Below are positions 16,379-25,241 of a stretch of DNA of 64,000 nucleotides, one piece after another (within the stretch, counting starts at the first letter, position 1; each line of letters opens with the position of its first letter). The stretch is taken from assembly GCF_001375655.1 (NCBI RefSeq), contig NZ_CTEN01000001.1, positions 434,001-498,000 of the forward strand. The letters run 5' to 3'. Under the pieces are notes generated by a model, which was not told the origin of the DNA, made no database searches, and saw nothing but the letters and a program-made list of their open reading frames with translations. Source of the DNA: Streptococcus varani. GTDB taxonomy: Bacteria; Bacillota; Bacilli; Lactobacillales; Streptococcaceae. A program made the translations under genes and the position numbers.

Positions 16379-18397
16379 TTATTTTTTAAGAGCCTTCATC
16401 AATGCTTGACCAGCTATTACATTACTTGGCAATGCAAGAAGATCAGCTGGAGCAAAGGTATCTTGGTTGGTAACAATAACAGGTGTTTCTGTTAAGTAAC
16501 CAGCTGCTTTGATAGCTTCCATATCGAAAGTAATCAAGAGATCGCCAGCTTTCACTGTATCACCTTGAACAACATGAGCTGTAAAGCCTTGTCCTTCCAA
16601 GTTCACGGTATCCATACCAATGTGCATAAGAAGTTCGACACCATCCGTTGATACCATGCCAACTGCGTGCTTGGTTGGGAAGAGAACAGAGATAGTTCCA
16701 TCTACTGGAGCCAGCAATTTACCTTCAGTAGGTTGGATGAGGACACCTTGCCCCATCAGACCTTGTGCAAAGACTGGGTCATTGGCTGTGCTCAATTCTT
16801 TTGCTTCACCTGTCAGTGGGCTAAGGATTGGCAATGAGCTAGCAGAAGCATGTTCTTCTGTAGCTGGAGTAAGGGCTGCTACTGGAGCTTCAACAAAGTC
16901 AGCTTTAGCTGCATCCTCTGCTTTTGTCAAGATACCTGCCTTACGGAAGAAGAAAGTTAGAATGAAAGGTACCACAATGGCAACAAGCATTGCCAAAAGG
17001 AAAGCTCCCCATGAGTTTGCTTTGATCGCCAAGATTCCTGGAAGTCCACCAACACCGATGGCATTAGCTGTGATGTTGAGACTTGTTGAGAGAAGACCGG
17101 CAATACCGGAACCAATCAAAGCAGCAACGAATGGATAGATGTATTTAACGTTGACACCAAAGAGGGCGGGCTCTGTAACACCCAAGTAAGCCGAAATGGC
17201 AGCTGGAAGGGAAATTTGAGCTTCTTTTTCGCTATGGCGGTTCATGAAGTAGTATGCCAATACGGCAGATCCTTGAGCGATATTAGAAAGGGCAATCATT
17301 GGCCAGAGACCAGTTCCGCCTGCATCTGCAATCAATTGGGTATCAATAGCGTTGGTCATGTGGTGAAGACCAGTGATAACAAGTGGAGCATAGAGGGAAC
17401 CGAAGATAGCACCGAAGAGCCACTTGAATGGTCCTGTCAAACCAGCCAATACGACGGTTGATAAGCCTTGACCTAGCCACCAACCGAATGGTCCAAGCAC
17501 TGTATGCGCCAAGATAAGAGCTGGAAGAAGAGACAAGAACGGTACGAAAATCATTGATACGACTTCTGGGATGCGTTTGCGCCAGAAGATTTCAAGGTTA
17601 GCCAATGCCAGACCAGCCAAGAGCGCTGGAATAACCTGAGCTTGGTAACCGATACGGTTTACAGTGAAAGAACCGAAGTTCCATACCCAGTTTTCTGCAA
17701 TTTCTTTTGCAGGAGTACCAGCTACGGCATAGGCATTAAGAAGTTGTGGAGATACCAAACAAATACCCAAAATGATACCTAAGATTTGAGTTGTACCCAT
17801 CTTACGGGTTACAGACCAAGTGATACCAACTGGTAAGAAGTGGAAAATCGCTTCACCTGGAAGCCACAAGAAATGGTTGACGCCGCTCCAGAATGGGGAA
17901 ACCATAGTGATAGTGTTCCATACAGGATTGCCATCAGCGTCAAAAACTTTTGCGCCGTCAGCAACTTGTTGTCCCAACCATTCCATACCGACAGATTCCA
18001 AAACATTACGGAAACCGAGAATCAAACCACCAACAATGATAGCTGGAATGATAGGGGTGAAGATTTCAGCCAACATGGTCAAGACGCGTTGGACTGGGTT
18101 GAGGTTTTTCTTAGCAGCTGATTTTGCAGCCTCTTTTGAAACGCCTTCGATACCAGAAACGGCAGAGAAGTCGTTGTAAAAGATTGGTACATCGTTACCA
18201 ATGATAACCTGGAACTGACCAGCGTTTGTAAAGGTGCCTTTTACTGCTGAGAGGTTTTCAATCGCCTTAATGTCGGCTTTTGAGTCGTCGTTGAGGACAA
18301 AGCGCATACGTGTTGCACAGTGGGATACTGCAGCCACATTATCCTTGCCACCGACCGCTTGAAGTAGGGTTTTGGCATCGCTTTCAAATTTTCCCAT
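16379..18397 (-). CDS. treP: PTS trehalose-specific EIIBCA transporter
   Basis: A 672-residue PTS permease that imports trehalose as trehalose 6-phosphate. The EIIB domain (residues 1-90) has the phospho-cysteine in VSHCATRMRF. The EIIC membrane domain spans about 105-480. A proline/alanine linker leads to a glucose-type EIIA at the C-terminus (about 520-672), with active histidine in MHIGMDTVNLEGQGF. The fused EIIA is usual for streptococci; Bacillus TreP lacks it. Start chosen at MGKFESDAKTLLQAVGG with ribosome site aaaggag; a longer open frame upstream runs through the promoter and operator and is not coding. Confidence 0.94.
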   Translation of the reverse strand: MGKFESDAKTLLQAVGGKDNVAAVSHCATRMRFVLNDDSKADIKAIENLSAVKGTFTNAGQFQVIIGNDVPIFYNDFSAVSGIEGVSKEAAKSAAKKNLNPVQRVLTMLAEIFTPIIPAIIVGGLILGFRNVLESVGMEWLGQQVADGAKVFDADGNPVWNTITMVSPFWSGVNHFLWLPGEAIFHFLPVGITWSVTRKMGTTQILGIILGICLVSPQLLNAYAVAGTPAKEIAENWVWNFGSFTVNRIGYQAQVIPALLAGLALANLEIFWRKRIPEVVSMIFVPFLSLLPALILAHTVLGPFGWWLGQGLSTVVLAGLTGPFKWLFGAIFGSLYAPLVITGLHHMTNAIDTQLIADAGGTGLWPMIALSNIAQGSAVLAYYFMNRHSEKEAQISLPAAISAYLGVTEPALFGVNVKYIYPFVAALIGSGIAGLLSTSLNITANAIGVGGLPGILAIKANSWGAFLLAMLVAIVVPFILTFFFRKAGILTKAEDAAKADFVEAPVAALTPATEEHASASSLPILSPLTGEAKELSTANDPVFAQGLMGQGVLIQPTEGKLLAPVDGTISVLFPTKHAVGMVSTDGVELLMHIGMDTVNLEGQGFTAHVVQGDTVKAGDLLITFDMEAIKAAGYLTETPVIVTNQDTFAPADLLALPSNVIAGQALMKALKK

Positions 18398-18428
18398 AAT
18401 TTCTCCTTTTATGGTTGTAATAGAATTT

Positions 18429-18486
18429 GATTTGTACGTACAAATCATTACAGAGTTATTGTAACCGATTTCTAGTTCGATTGCAA
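18429..18486 (-). promoter_or_regulatory. treP promoter with TreR operator and cre site
   Basis: On the minus strand TTGCAA (18481-18486), 17 bp, TACAAT (18458-18463) form a near-consensus promoter. Just downstream, GATTTGTACGTACAAATC (18429-18446) is a perfect 18-bp palindrome of the type bound by TreR (compare TTGTATATACAA operators). TTGTAACCGATTTCT (18459-18473) fits the cre consensus at every fixed position and overlaps the -10 and spacer. Together these predict trehalose induction plus CcpA repression. Confidence 0.75.
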
Positions 18487-18592
18487 GCTTTTTTTCAAAA
18501 AATTTTTTTTCCCCGCGTTGTAAAATGAAGTGCAACAAAAAAGACATGTTCGTCTGATATACTAGAATTCCCCAACTCAGTATAGAAAGCAG

Positions 18593-19492
18593 ATGAACAT
18601 GTCCAACACTCATTCTACCAAAAAATCAACCTATTCTCATCTCTCAGCCTCGGAACGTGGCGAAATGGCTGCTTATCTTAAAATGGGAAAGAAACCGGCT
18701 GAAATCGCTCGTCTTCTAGGTCGTCACCGGTCGACAATCAGTCGAGAAATCAAACGTGGTTCGGTGGATCAGGTACAGGATAAGAATGGGAAACGTACCT
18801 ATTTCAGTGCCTATTTCGCTGATAGCGGACAGCGTGTCTATGAATCCAATCGTCAAAAGTGCTCTTATCTCAAGTTGAATGACTGCTCCGCTAAATTCAT
18901 TGAGCAATTAGGATATGCCTTGAAAGCTAAAATTCGTCTTCATAGCGTAGATAGTTTCGTTCAGACTTATAAAGCAAATCATCCTGAGGAGGTTGTTCCC
19001 TCTACCAAAACCATTTATCGCTATATCAAAGAGGGGCTGTTAGTTATAAAACCAATCGATTTACCTAAGATGGTCAGTATCAGGAAACGTTCTAAGCCAG
19101 TCATTAAGACGAATAAGAAAACTTTAGGTCAGTCTATCGAAGAACGTCCTGAGTGTATCAATGACCGTTCTGAATTTGGTCATTGGGAGATTGACTTGGT
19201 TCTTGGAAAGAAAACCAAAGGTGAAGCTGTTGTTTTGACTTTGGTAGAGCGCCAGACACGCTATGCACTAGGAGTTAAGCTAGAAGACAAACAGTCCCAT
19301 ACCATTAATTGTGCTGTCAAACAACTTACAAGTCAGTATCCTATTGCATCCATTACAGCTGATAATGGTTCTGAATTTAGTTTACTCTCAGACTTGGAAG
19401 CTGTTGATGTTTACTTTGCACATCCATATTCTTCACATGAGAGAGGTACAAATGAAGTGCAACAAAAAAGACATGTTCGTCTGATATACTAG
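18593..19492 (+). pseudogene. IS30-family transposase, C-terminally truncated (copy 1)
   Basis: The first 287 residues are identical to copy 2: helix-turn-helix KKPAEIARLLGRHRSTISREIKR split around residues 33-56, then the DDE core with HWEIDLVLG and TADNGSEF. At TNE the frame passes into the left end of the second copy and ends after 12 foreign residues (VQQKRHVRLIY). The final catalytic glutamate region and about 55 residues are lost, so it should be inactive. Confidence 0.85.
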
Positions 19493-19519
19493 AATTCCCC
19501 AACTCAGTATAGAAAGCAG

Positions 19520-20548
19520 ATGAACATGTCCAACACTCATTCTACCAAAAAATCAACCTATTCTCATCTCTCAGCCTCGGAACGTGGCGAAATGGCTGCT
19601 TATCTTAAAATGGGAAAGAAACCGGCTGAAATCGCTCGTCTTCTAGGTCGTCACCGGTCGACAATCAGTCGAGAAATCAAACGTGGTTCGGTGGATCAGG
19701 TACAGGATAAGAATGGGAAACGTACCTATTTCAGTGCCTATTTCGCTGATAGCGGACAGCGTGTCTATGAATCCAATCGTCAAAAGTGCTCTTATCTCAA
19801 GTTGAATGACTGCTCCGCTAAATTCATTGAGCAATTAGGATATGCCTTGAAAGCTAAAATTCGTCTTCATAGCGTAGATAGTTTCGTTCAGACTTATAAA
19901 GCAAATCATCCTGAGGAGGTTGTTCCCTCTACCAAAACCATTTATCGCTATATCAAAGAGGGGCTGTTAGTTATAAAACCAATCGATTTACCTAAGATGG
20001 TCAGTATCAGGAAACGTTCTAAGCCAGTCATTAAGACGAATAAGAAAACTTTAGGTCAGTCTATCGAAGAACGTCCTGAGTGTATCAATGACCGTTCTGA
20101 ATTTGGTCATTGGGAGATTGACTTGGTTCTTGGAAAGAAAACCAAAGGTGAAGCTGTTGTTTTGACTTTGGTAGAGCGCCAGACACGCTATGCACTAGGA
20201 GTTAAGCTAGAAGACAAACAGTCCCATACCATTAATTGTGCTGTCAAACAACTTACAAGTCAGTATCCTATTGCATCCATTACAGCTGATAATGGTTCTG
20301 AATTTAGTTTACTCTCAGACTTGGAAGCTGTTGATGTTTACTTTGCACATCCATATTCTTCACATGAGAGAGGTACAAATGAGAACTTCAATGGTCTCCT
20401 CAGAGAATATATCCCTAAAGGAAACTCTTTTAATTCACTAACCTCTGAAGAACTTGACAACTATATCACAGCCATCAATGAGCGCCCGAGACGACTTCTT
20501 CAATACCAATCTTCAAAATTCCTATTTGGGATAGCCCAAATAGCTTAA
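19520..20548 (+). CDS. IS30-family transposase (copy 2, full length)
   Basis: A 342-residue DDE transposase. The N-terminal helix-turn-helix region (SHLSASERGEMAAYLKMG, then RHRSTISREIKRG) would bind the inverted repeats. The catalytic core has the aspartates in HWEIDLV and TADNGSEF, and the glutamate follows in ENFNGLLREYIPKG. It is the canonical length for the family, so it could be active. The gene sits 70 bp inside the left inverted repeat, as in related elements. Confidence 0.9.
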   Translation: MNMSNTHSTKKSTYSHLSASERGEMAAYLKMGKKPAEIARLLGRHRSTISREIKRGSVDQVQDKNGKRTYFSAYFADSGQRVYESNRQKCSYLKLNDCSAKFIEQLGYALKAKIRLHSVDSFVQTYKANHPEEVVPSTKTIYRYIKEGLLVIKPIDLPKMVSIRKRSKPVIKTNKKTLGQSIEERPECINDRSEFGHWEIDLVLGKKTKGEAVVLTLVERQTRYALGVKLEDKQSHTINCAVKQLTSQYPIASITADNGSEFSLLSDLEAVDVYFAHPYSSHERGTNENFNGLLREYIPKGNSFNSLTSEELDNYITAINERPRRLLQYQSSKFLFGIAQIA

Positions 20549-20732
20549 CCTCTGGATCTCTAGTTATCAATCAACTTGTTGCACTTGACTTGACAACATG
20601 CGATCATTGAGCGCCCGAGACGACTTCTTCAATACCAATCTTCAAAATTCCTATTTGGGATAGCCCAAATAGCTTAACCTCTGGATCTCTAGTTATCAAT
20701 CAACTTGTTGCACTTGACTTGACAACATGCGA
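20480..20732 (+). repeat. Direct repeat of the IS30 right end
   Basis: Bases 20480-20603 and 20609-20732 are direct copies with a period of 129 bp. Each holds the last 70 bp of the transposase frame, the stop, and the right inverted repeat. The extra copy probably comes from recombination or a one-ended event at the tandem element. Confidence 0.85.
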
Positions 20733-20744
20733 AAATTTTTTTTC

Positions 20745-20753
20745 TGATATAAT
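20745..20753 (+). promoter_or_regulatory. treR extended -10 promoter
   Basis: TGATATAAT is an extended -10 about 45 bp before treR. The region that would hold a -35 is AT-rich right next to the IS30 end and shows no good hexamer at 17 bp. The following acatgtatgta resembles a half-site of the TreR operator. Confidence 0.45.
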
Positions 20754-20797
20754 AGGTAGAAACATGTATGTAAAAAAGCAGAACAATGAAAGAAATT

Positions 20798-21511
20798 ATG
20801 AAAAAATATCAAGAAATTTTCAATGATTTACAAGAAAAAATCATTAATACCACTTATCAACCAGGTAGCCTTTTGCCAACGGAACAGGACTTACAAAAAC
20901 TTTATAGTGTCAGTCGAGATACGGTTCGTAAGGCTCTTAGACTCTTGACGGAGAAAGGGTTGATTCAAAAGGTACAGGGTCGTGGTTCACAAGTTCTCAA
21001 GCAAGAATTGCTCAATTTTCCAGTTTCGGGATTAACATCTTATAAGGAGTTAGTAGAAAGTTTGCACTTAGATAGTGTGACTCAGGTTATTAGTCTAGAT
21101 TTAGATACCATAGATGAGAAAGAAGCTTTGCGGACAGGCTTTGCACAAGGACATCAAGTGTGGAAGGTCTTGCGAACTCGAACAATCGATGGCTTTGTTT
21201 CGGTATTGGATTTGGATTATTTATCCAGAGATTGTGTTCCCGAGGTAACCAAAGAGATTGCGGAAAACTCAATTTATGCTTATTTAGAAAATGACCTAGG
21301 TTTAGACATTTCCTATGCTCAGAAAGAGATTACCATCCAAGCTTCGACCGAGAGGGAGCGCCTGCTTATGGATAATACTGATGAATATCTGGTGCTCATT
21401 CGTTCTAGAGTTTACCTTGGGGATACCAGGCAGTTTCAGTATACAGAAAGTCGACATAAGATTGATAAATTTCAATTTGTGGACTTTGCCCGCCGTAAAC
21501 ACTCGCTTTAA
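20798..21511 (+). CDS. treR: Trehalose operon repressor, GntR family (UTRA domain)
   Basis: A 237-residue repressor. The N-terminal 70 residues are a GntR winged helix (LLPTEQDLQKLYSVSRDTVR, then KALRLLTEKGLIQKVQGRG). The UTRA effector domain fills the rest (residues 85-230) and would bind trehalose 6-phosphate. Divergent placement from treP-treC and the palindrome at the treP promoter fit TreR. I prefer the ATG giving MKKYQEIFNDL, the usual start of streptococcal TreR; an ATG four codons upstream (20786) is also in frame and neither has a strong ribosome site. An IS30 tandem now lies just upstream. Confidence 0.9.
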   Translation: MKKYQEIFNDLQEKIINTTYQPGSLLPTEQDLQKLYSVSRDTVRKALRLLTEKGLIQKVQGRGSQVLKQELLNFPVSGLTSYKELVESLHLDSVTQVISLDLDTIDEKEALRTGFAQGHQVWKVLRTRTIDGFVSVLDLDYLSRDCVPEVTKEIAENSIYAYLENDLGLDISYAQKEITIQASTERERLLMDNTDEYLVLIRSRVYLGDTRQFQYTESRHKIDKFQFVDFARRKHSL

Positions 21512-21546
21512 GGCATTTTCGATTAGTCAAAAAGCGGCTTTTACGG

Positions 21547-21552
21547 TATAAT
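21547..21552 (+). promoter_or_regulatory. -10 box of the zapA-cvpA-mutS2 operon
   Basis: TATAAT lies 19 bp upstream of zapA, with a weak TAGTCA at 17 bp. It is the only clear promoter element between treR and zapA. Confidence 0.4.
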
Positions 21553-21570
21553 AGATTTCGAGGTATTTTT

Positions 21571-21882
21571 ATGACGAATTTAAACCGATACAAATTTACA
21601 TTTGGAAAAAAACAATTAACCGTTACGACAGAACATGACAACCTTTTTATGGAGGAAATCGAGCGACTGGTGCAAGAAAAGTACCAGGCTCTTGAGGAAA
21701 AATTGCCAAATGCCGATGCTGAAACAAAGGCCTTGCTTCTAGCCATTAACGCCCTCTCGGTTCAATTGTTGCGGGAAGTGGACCATGCCAAAGTGGAAGC
21801 AGAATTGGCTAATGTGAAAGAAATGGTCTTGAAAAAGAATGTAACCCTACTTGATTTAGACGAGCTTGAGTATAAGCTATGA
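21571..21882 (+). CDS. zapA: ZapA-like cell division protein
   Basis: A 103-residue protein beginning RYKFTFGKKQLTVTTEHD, followed by a long coiled-coil helix rich in Glu, Leu and Lys (residues 28-100). This is the shape of ZapA proteins, which cross-link FtsZ filaments. The sequence is diverged and the place in the operon (before cvpA and mutS2) is the conserved streptococcal one. Its stop overlaps the cvpA start by 4 bp. Confidence 0.75.
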   Translation: MTNLNRYKFTFGKKQLTVTTEHDNLFMEEIERLVQEKYQALEEKLPNADAETKALLLAINALSVQLLREVDHAKVEAELANVKEMVLKKNVTLLDLDELEYKL

Positions 21883-22427
21883 TTTCATTTGTTATTTTAT
21901 TGATTTTGGCCTGGAGCTTTTATATCGGCTATAGCCGTGGCTTAGTTCTACAACTTTTCTATTCTTTCGCCTGCCTTCTTTCTTTGTTTATCGCAGCAGG
22001 TAACTACAAGAAGTTAGCTTCTATCTTCTATCTGTGGGTTCCCTTTGCTAATGCCCACGAAGGTGCTAGTACTTTTTACTTTGATAGCCAATATCTCTTT
22101 GATTTGGATAAAGTTTTCTATGCAGGTTTGGCCTTTTTAGCCATTTATATGCTGGTCTATATTGTGATGCGTGTGCTGGGAATCTTCATGCATTTGATCC
22201 GTTACATCAGTCCAGATACAACTATGATGAATCTGATCAGTGGTGGTCTCTCAGTCCTAGTGACCTTGGTATCCTTGCAGATTGCTCTAACCATCCTGGC
22301 GACTATTCCTGTGGGAGATGTTCAGAATATCTTACACACTAATTGGCTGGCAGATACTATTATTAAACACACTCCCCTTACCAGTGGTTGGCTCCGTCAG
22401 CTCTGGATTAACAATATTATCGGGTAA
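21879..22427 (+). CDS. cvpA: CvpA family membrane protein
   Basis: A 182-residue membrane protein with about four helices: residues 2-20, 25-45, 80-105 and 120-150. The family is named for colicin V production in E. coli, but its general role is unclear and it is widely found next to mutS2. The start codon overlaps the zapA stop (CTATGA), showing translational coupling. mutS2 follows after 34 bp. Confidence 0.82.
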   Translation: MISFVILLILAWSFYIGYSRGLVLQLFYSFACLLSLFIAAGNYKKLASIFYLWVPFANAHEGASTFYFDSQYLFDLDKVFYAGLAFLAIYMLVYIVMRVLGIFMHLIRYISPDTTMMNLISGGLSVLVTLVSLQIALTILATIPVGDVQNILHTNWLADTIIKHTPLTSGWLRQLWINNIIG

Positions 22428-22461
22428 GGCTGTGGCCTTACTCTTTTTGTAAGTAGGAAAA

Positions 22462-24795
22462 ATGAATCATAAAATTTTAGAAATTTTGGAGTTTGACAAG
22501 GTCAAAAAACTCCTAGAAAATCTGCTTCTAACCGAGCAGGGATTAGAAGAAGTGCGGCAGTTGAGTCCGATGGTAGACATTGACCGCATCCAACAAGCTT
22601 TTGATGAAAGTAGGGATATGGCTGACCTTTTTGTCCATTACCCTCATTTTACTTTAGCTACCACGCAAGAAATCGGGCCAGCCATGCGCCGCTTGGAGTT
22701 AGAAGCTGATCTCAATATTTTAGAACTCTTAGCGGTCAAACGGATCTTGACCATCTCTAAAGAACTAGCCGACTTTTATGCCAACTTGGAAAATGTTTCC
22801 TTACGGCAATTGGATAAACTCTTTGAAAAAATAGAGACCTTTCCTAGTTTGCAAGGAACTCTCATGGCTGTCAATGAGGGTGGTTTTCTGGAGGACTTTG
22901 CCAGCGAAGCTTTATTGAAAATCCGTCGGAAGATTCAGGAGGCGGAAGTTCAGGTGCGTCAGGTCATGCAGGATCTGCTCAAGGCTAAGGCAGATATGCT
23001 GTCGGATTCGATTTTAGCGAGTCGAAATGGACGCAATGTTTTACCCGTTAAAAACACCTTCCGCAACCGGATTTCGGGGGTTGTTCATGATATTTCTGCA
23101 TCGGGATCGACCGTTTACATTGAGCCCCGCGCAGTTGTTGCTCTCAATGAGGAGATCAGTCATTTGAGGGCAGAGGAACGGCACGAAATAGCCCGTATCT
23201 TACGAGAAATATCCAGTCTTTTACATCCACACACGGCGATTATCCGTAACAATGCTTGGGTTATCGGTCACTTGGATCTGGTTCGGGCCAAACATCTCTT
23301 TGCTAGAGATTACGAGGCCGTGGTACCCACTCTATCTGACCAGCAAGATATCGCCCTTCTCAATGTCCGTCATCCCCTATTGACAAAACCTGTCGCCAAT
23401 GATTTGACCTTCGGTAGCGATTTGACAACCATTGTCATGACTGGACCCAATACGGGTGGTAAGACTATCTTGCTCAAAACTTTAGGATTGACGCATCTTA
23501 TGGCCCAGTCGGGCCTTCCTATCCTTGCTGATAAAGGCAGTCGCGTGGCTGTTTTCAAAGAAATCTTTGCCGATATTGGGGATGAACAATCCATCGAGCA
23601 GAGCCTATCCACCTTCTCTAGTCACATGACCCATATCGTGGACATTATGAGGCAAGCGGATGAGGAAACTTTGGTCCTCTTTGATGAGTTGGGGGCGGGG
23701 ACGGATCCGCAAGAAGGGGCTTCTTTAGCCATGGCTATCTTAGATGATTTGAGACTACGTGGCATCAAAACCATGGCTACCACCCACTATCCAGAGCTCA
23801 AGGCCTACGGCATTGAGACGCCGCATGTGGAAAATGCCAGCATGGAGTTTGACACGGATAGTTTACGTCCGACCTATCGCTTTATGCAGGGAGTACCAGG
23901 TCGTTCCAACGCTTTTGAAATCGCCCGTCGTCTTGGTTTGGCTGATGTGGTTATCAAGGCAGCTCAGGAATGGACCGATTCGGATAGTGATGTCAATCGA
24001 GTGATTGAGCGTTTGGAAAAGCAAACCTTGGAAAGCCGTAAACGCCTGGACCATATCCGTGATGTGGAGCAAGAAAATCTCAAGATGAATCGCGCTCTCC
24101 GTAAGCTCTTTGATGAGTTGACTAGAGAGCGGGAGAATGAACTCAATAAGGCTCGTTTGGAAGCTCAGGAAATTGTTGATATGGCCATGGCTGAAAGCGA
24201 GGACATTCTGAAAAACCTCCACGATCAGGCCACTCTCAAGCCCCATCAGATAATCGAAGCTAAGAGCCAGCTGAAAAAACTGGCACCGGATCTGGTTGAT
24301 TTGTCCAAGAACAAGGTTTTGAAAAAAGCTAAGGCAGAGCGAGCCGCCAAGGTAGGGGAAGAGATTCTAGTCACTGCCTATGGGCAACGGGGAATCTTAA
24401 CCAATCAGCTCAAGGATGGCCGTTGGGAAGCTCAAGTTGGTCTCATCAAGATGACCCTCAAGCGAGACGAATTTGGCCTGGTTAAGGCTGAAAAAGAAGG
24501 TCAGCCCCAGAAAAAACAAATTCATACCGTGAAACGAGCCAATGTCAAGGGACCAAAAGCCCGCTTGGACCTTCGTGGGAAACGCTACGAAGAAGCCATG
24601 CAGGAGCTGGATGAATTTATCGACCAGGCTCTCCTCAATAATATGGCCCAGGTTGACATTGTCCACGGGATCGGGACCGGCGTTATCCGCGAAGCCGTTA
24701 CTAAGTACCTCCGTAGCAACCGCAATGTCAAAGAATTTGGCTATGCCCCGCAGAATGCAGGAGGTTCTGGCTGTACCATTGTGACATTGAAATAG
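22462..24795 (+). CDS. mutS2: Endonuclease MutS2
   Basis: A 777-residue MutS2, which in Bacillus and Streptococcus rescues collided ribosomes and/or limits recombination. It has the MutS core and ATPase with Walker [16 protein letters not shown] near residue 330 and Walker [21 protein letters not shown] long coiled coil follows (about 515-610). The C-terminal Smr nuclease domain (about 700-777) shows [18 protein letters not shown] and [10 protein letters not shown]. Full length for the family. It is the last gene of the zapA-cvpA operon and ends at a strong hairpin. Confidence 0.94.
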   Translation: MNHKILEILEFDKVKKLLENLLLTEQGLEEVRQLSPMVDIDRIQQAFDESRDMADLFVHYPHFTLATTQEIGPAMRRLELEADLNILELLAVKRILTISKELADFYANLENVSLRQLDKLFEKIETFPSLQGTLMAVNEGGFLEDFASEALLKIRRKIQEAEVQVRQVMQDLLKAKADMLSDSILASRNGRNVLPVKNTFRNRISGVVHDISASGSTVYIEPRAVVALNEEISHLRAEERHEIARILREISSLLHPHTAIIRNNAWVIGHLDLVRAKHLFARDYEAVVPTLSDQQDIALLNVRHPLLTKPVANDLTFGSDLTTIVMTGPNTGGKTILLKTLGLTHLMAQSGLPILADKGSRVAVFKEIFADIGDEQSIEQSLSTFSSHMTHIVDIMRQADEETLVLFDELGAGTDPQEGASLAMAILDDLRLRGIKTMATTHYPELKAYGIETPHVENASMEFDTDSLRPTYRFMQGVPGRSNAFEIARRLGLADVVIKAAQEWTDSDSDVNRVIERLEKQTLESRKRLDHIRDVEQENLKMNRALRKLFDELTRERENELNKARLEAQEIVDMAMAESEDILKNLHDQATLKPHQIIEAKSQLKKLAPDLVDLSKNKVLKKAKAERAAKVGEEILVTAYGQRGILTNQLKDGRWEAQVGLIKMTLKRDEFGLVKAEKEGQPQKKQIHTVKRANVKGPKARLDLRGKRYEEAMQELDEFIDQALLNNMAQVDIVHGIGTGVIREAVTKYLRSNRNVKEFGYAPQNAGGSGCTIVTLK

Positions 24796-24856
24796 GTTTA
24801 GTTATTAAAAAGAGTAATGATGCAAAAATCTTTCTGAATATTCTCTGTTGAAAAAT

Positions 24857-24900
24857 TAAAAACTCTTGAGAATAGTTTCATTACTTCTCAAGAGTTTTTT
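24857..24900 (+). terminator. Terminator after mutS2
   Basis: AAAACTCTTGAGAA and TTCTCAAGAGTTTT form a perfect 14-bp stem, followed by more T residues. Confidence 0.85.
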
Positions 24901-24948
24901 AGTAAGTAAGGAATAAACTTAGTGTCCCTAGAATGAATCTATTTTTAT

Positions 24949-25051
24949 CCTCAAAGAAAATCAAAAATAGATGAGGCAAAGTGTCGCAGACATACCTAGT
25001 GGTAGGCAAGGAACTTTAACAAAATCTAATTTTCATTTTCAAAGAGTATTA
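24949..25051 (+). repeat. RUP-like 100-bp repeat, copy A
   Basis: Begins CTCAAAGAAAATCAAAA and ends in TTTTCAAAGAGTATTA, so the two ends are imperfect inverted repeats, as in pneumococcal RUP elements. The inside (ggcaaagtg, gtggtaggcaaggaact, taacaaaatc) matches copies B and C. Its last three bases, TTA, are the stop codon of the small minus-strand gene next to it. Confidence 0.7.
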
Positions 25052-25231
25052 ATCTATATAAGGAATAACGACACCCGACATCAACAGATAACGTATGGTT
25101 TCATAGGCAATCAAGCCCAAAATCATGGCTATTTTCTTGTATTTGACATCTTTAAATAGAATCCAAATAATGACGTAGAAGAGAAGTTGTTGCTGGATCA
25201 GGAAGAGAAATAAACCTTTAAAATCAAACAT
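25049..25231 (-). CDS. Small two-helix membrane protein
   Basis: A 60-residue protein with two hydrophobic segments (GLFLFLIQQQLLFYVIIWIL near residues 6-25, and IAMILGLIAYETIRYLLMSG, 34-53) and a KDVKYKK loop. I do not recognise it. It has a good ribosome site (aaaggaaa), begins 10 bp after the glutathione peroxidase gene and reads in the same direction, so it is likely expressed with it. Its stop codon is formed by the end of RUP-like repeat A, so the protein may have been shortened or given a new end by that insertion. Confidence 0.55.
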   Translation of the reverse strand: MFDFKGLFLFLIQQQLLFYVIIWILFKDVKYKKIAMILGLIAYETIRYLLMSGVVIPYID

Positions 25232-25241
25232 AGTATTTCCT

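Larger units (their letters stand above)
18517..20732 (+). mobile_element. Rearranged tandem IS30-family insertion between treP and treR
   Basis: The left end begins GTTGTAAAATGAAGTGCAAC, and the inverted right end reads GTTGTCAAGTCAAGTGCAAC (about 17 of 20 matching). Copy 1 (18517 to about 19455) stops inside its transposase gene and runs straight into the left end of copy 2 at a shared AAATGA. Copy 2 (about 19450-20600) has a full transposase. Its last 124 bp (20480-20603) are then repeated directly at 20609-20732. No target-site duplication is seen. The element splits the divergent trehalose control region and leaves the treP promoter and operator intact on its left. Confidence 0.85.

Noticed and set aside
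16620-17138. A 172-codon plus-strand frame within treP
   Set aside because: It is a shadow frame antisense to the EIIC and EIIA coding sequence, with unusual Ser/Ala/Lys-rich composition.
20715-20753. Hybrid treR promoter with TTGACA from the IS30 end as -35
   Set aside because: The distance from this TTGACA to TATAAT is 23 bp, too long for a working promoter. The extended -10 explains it better.
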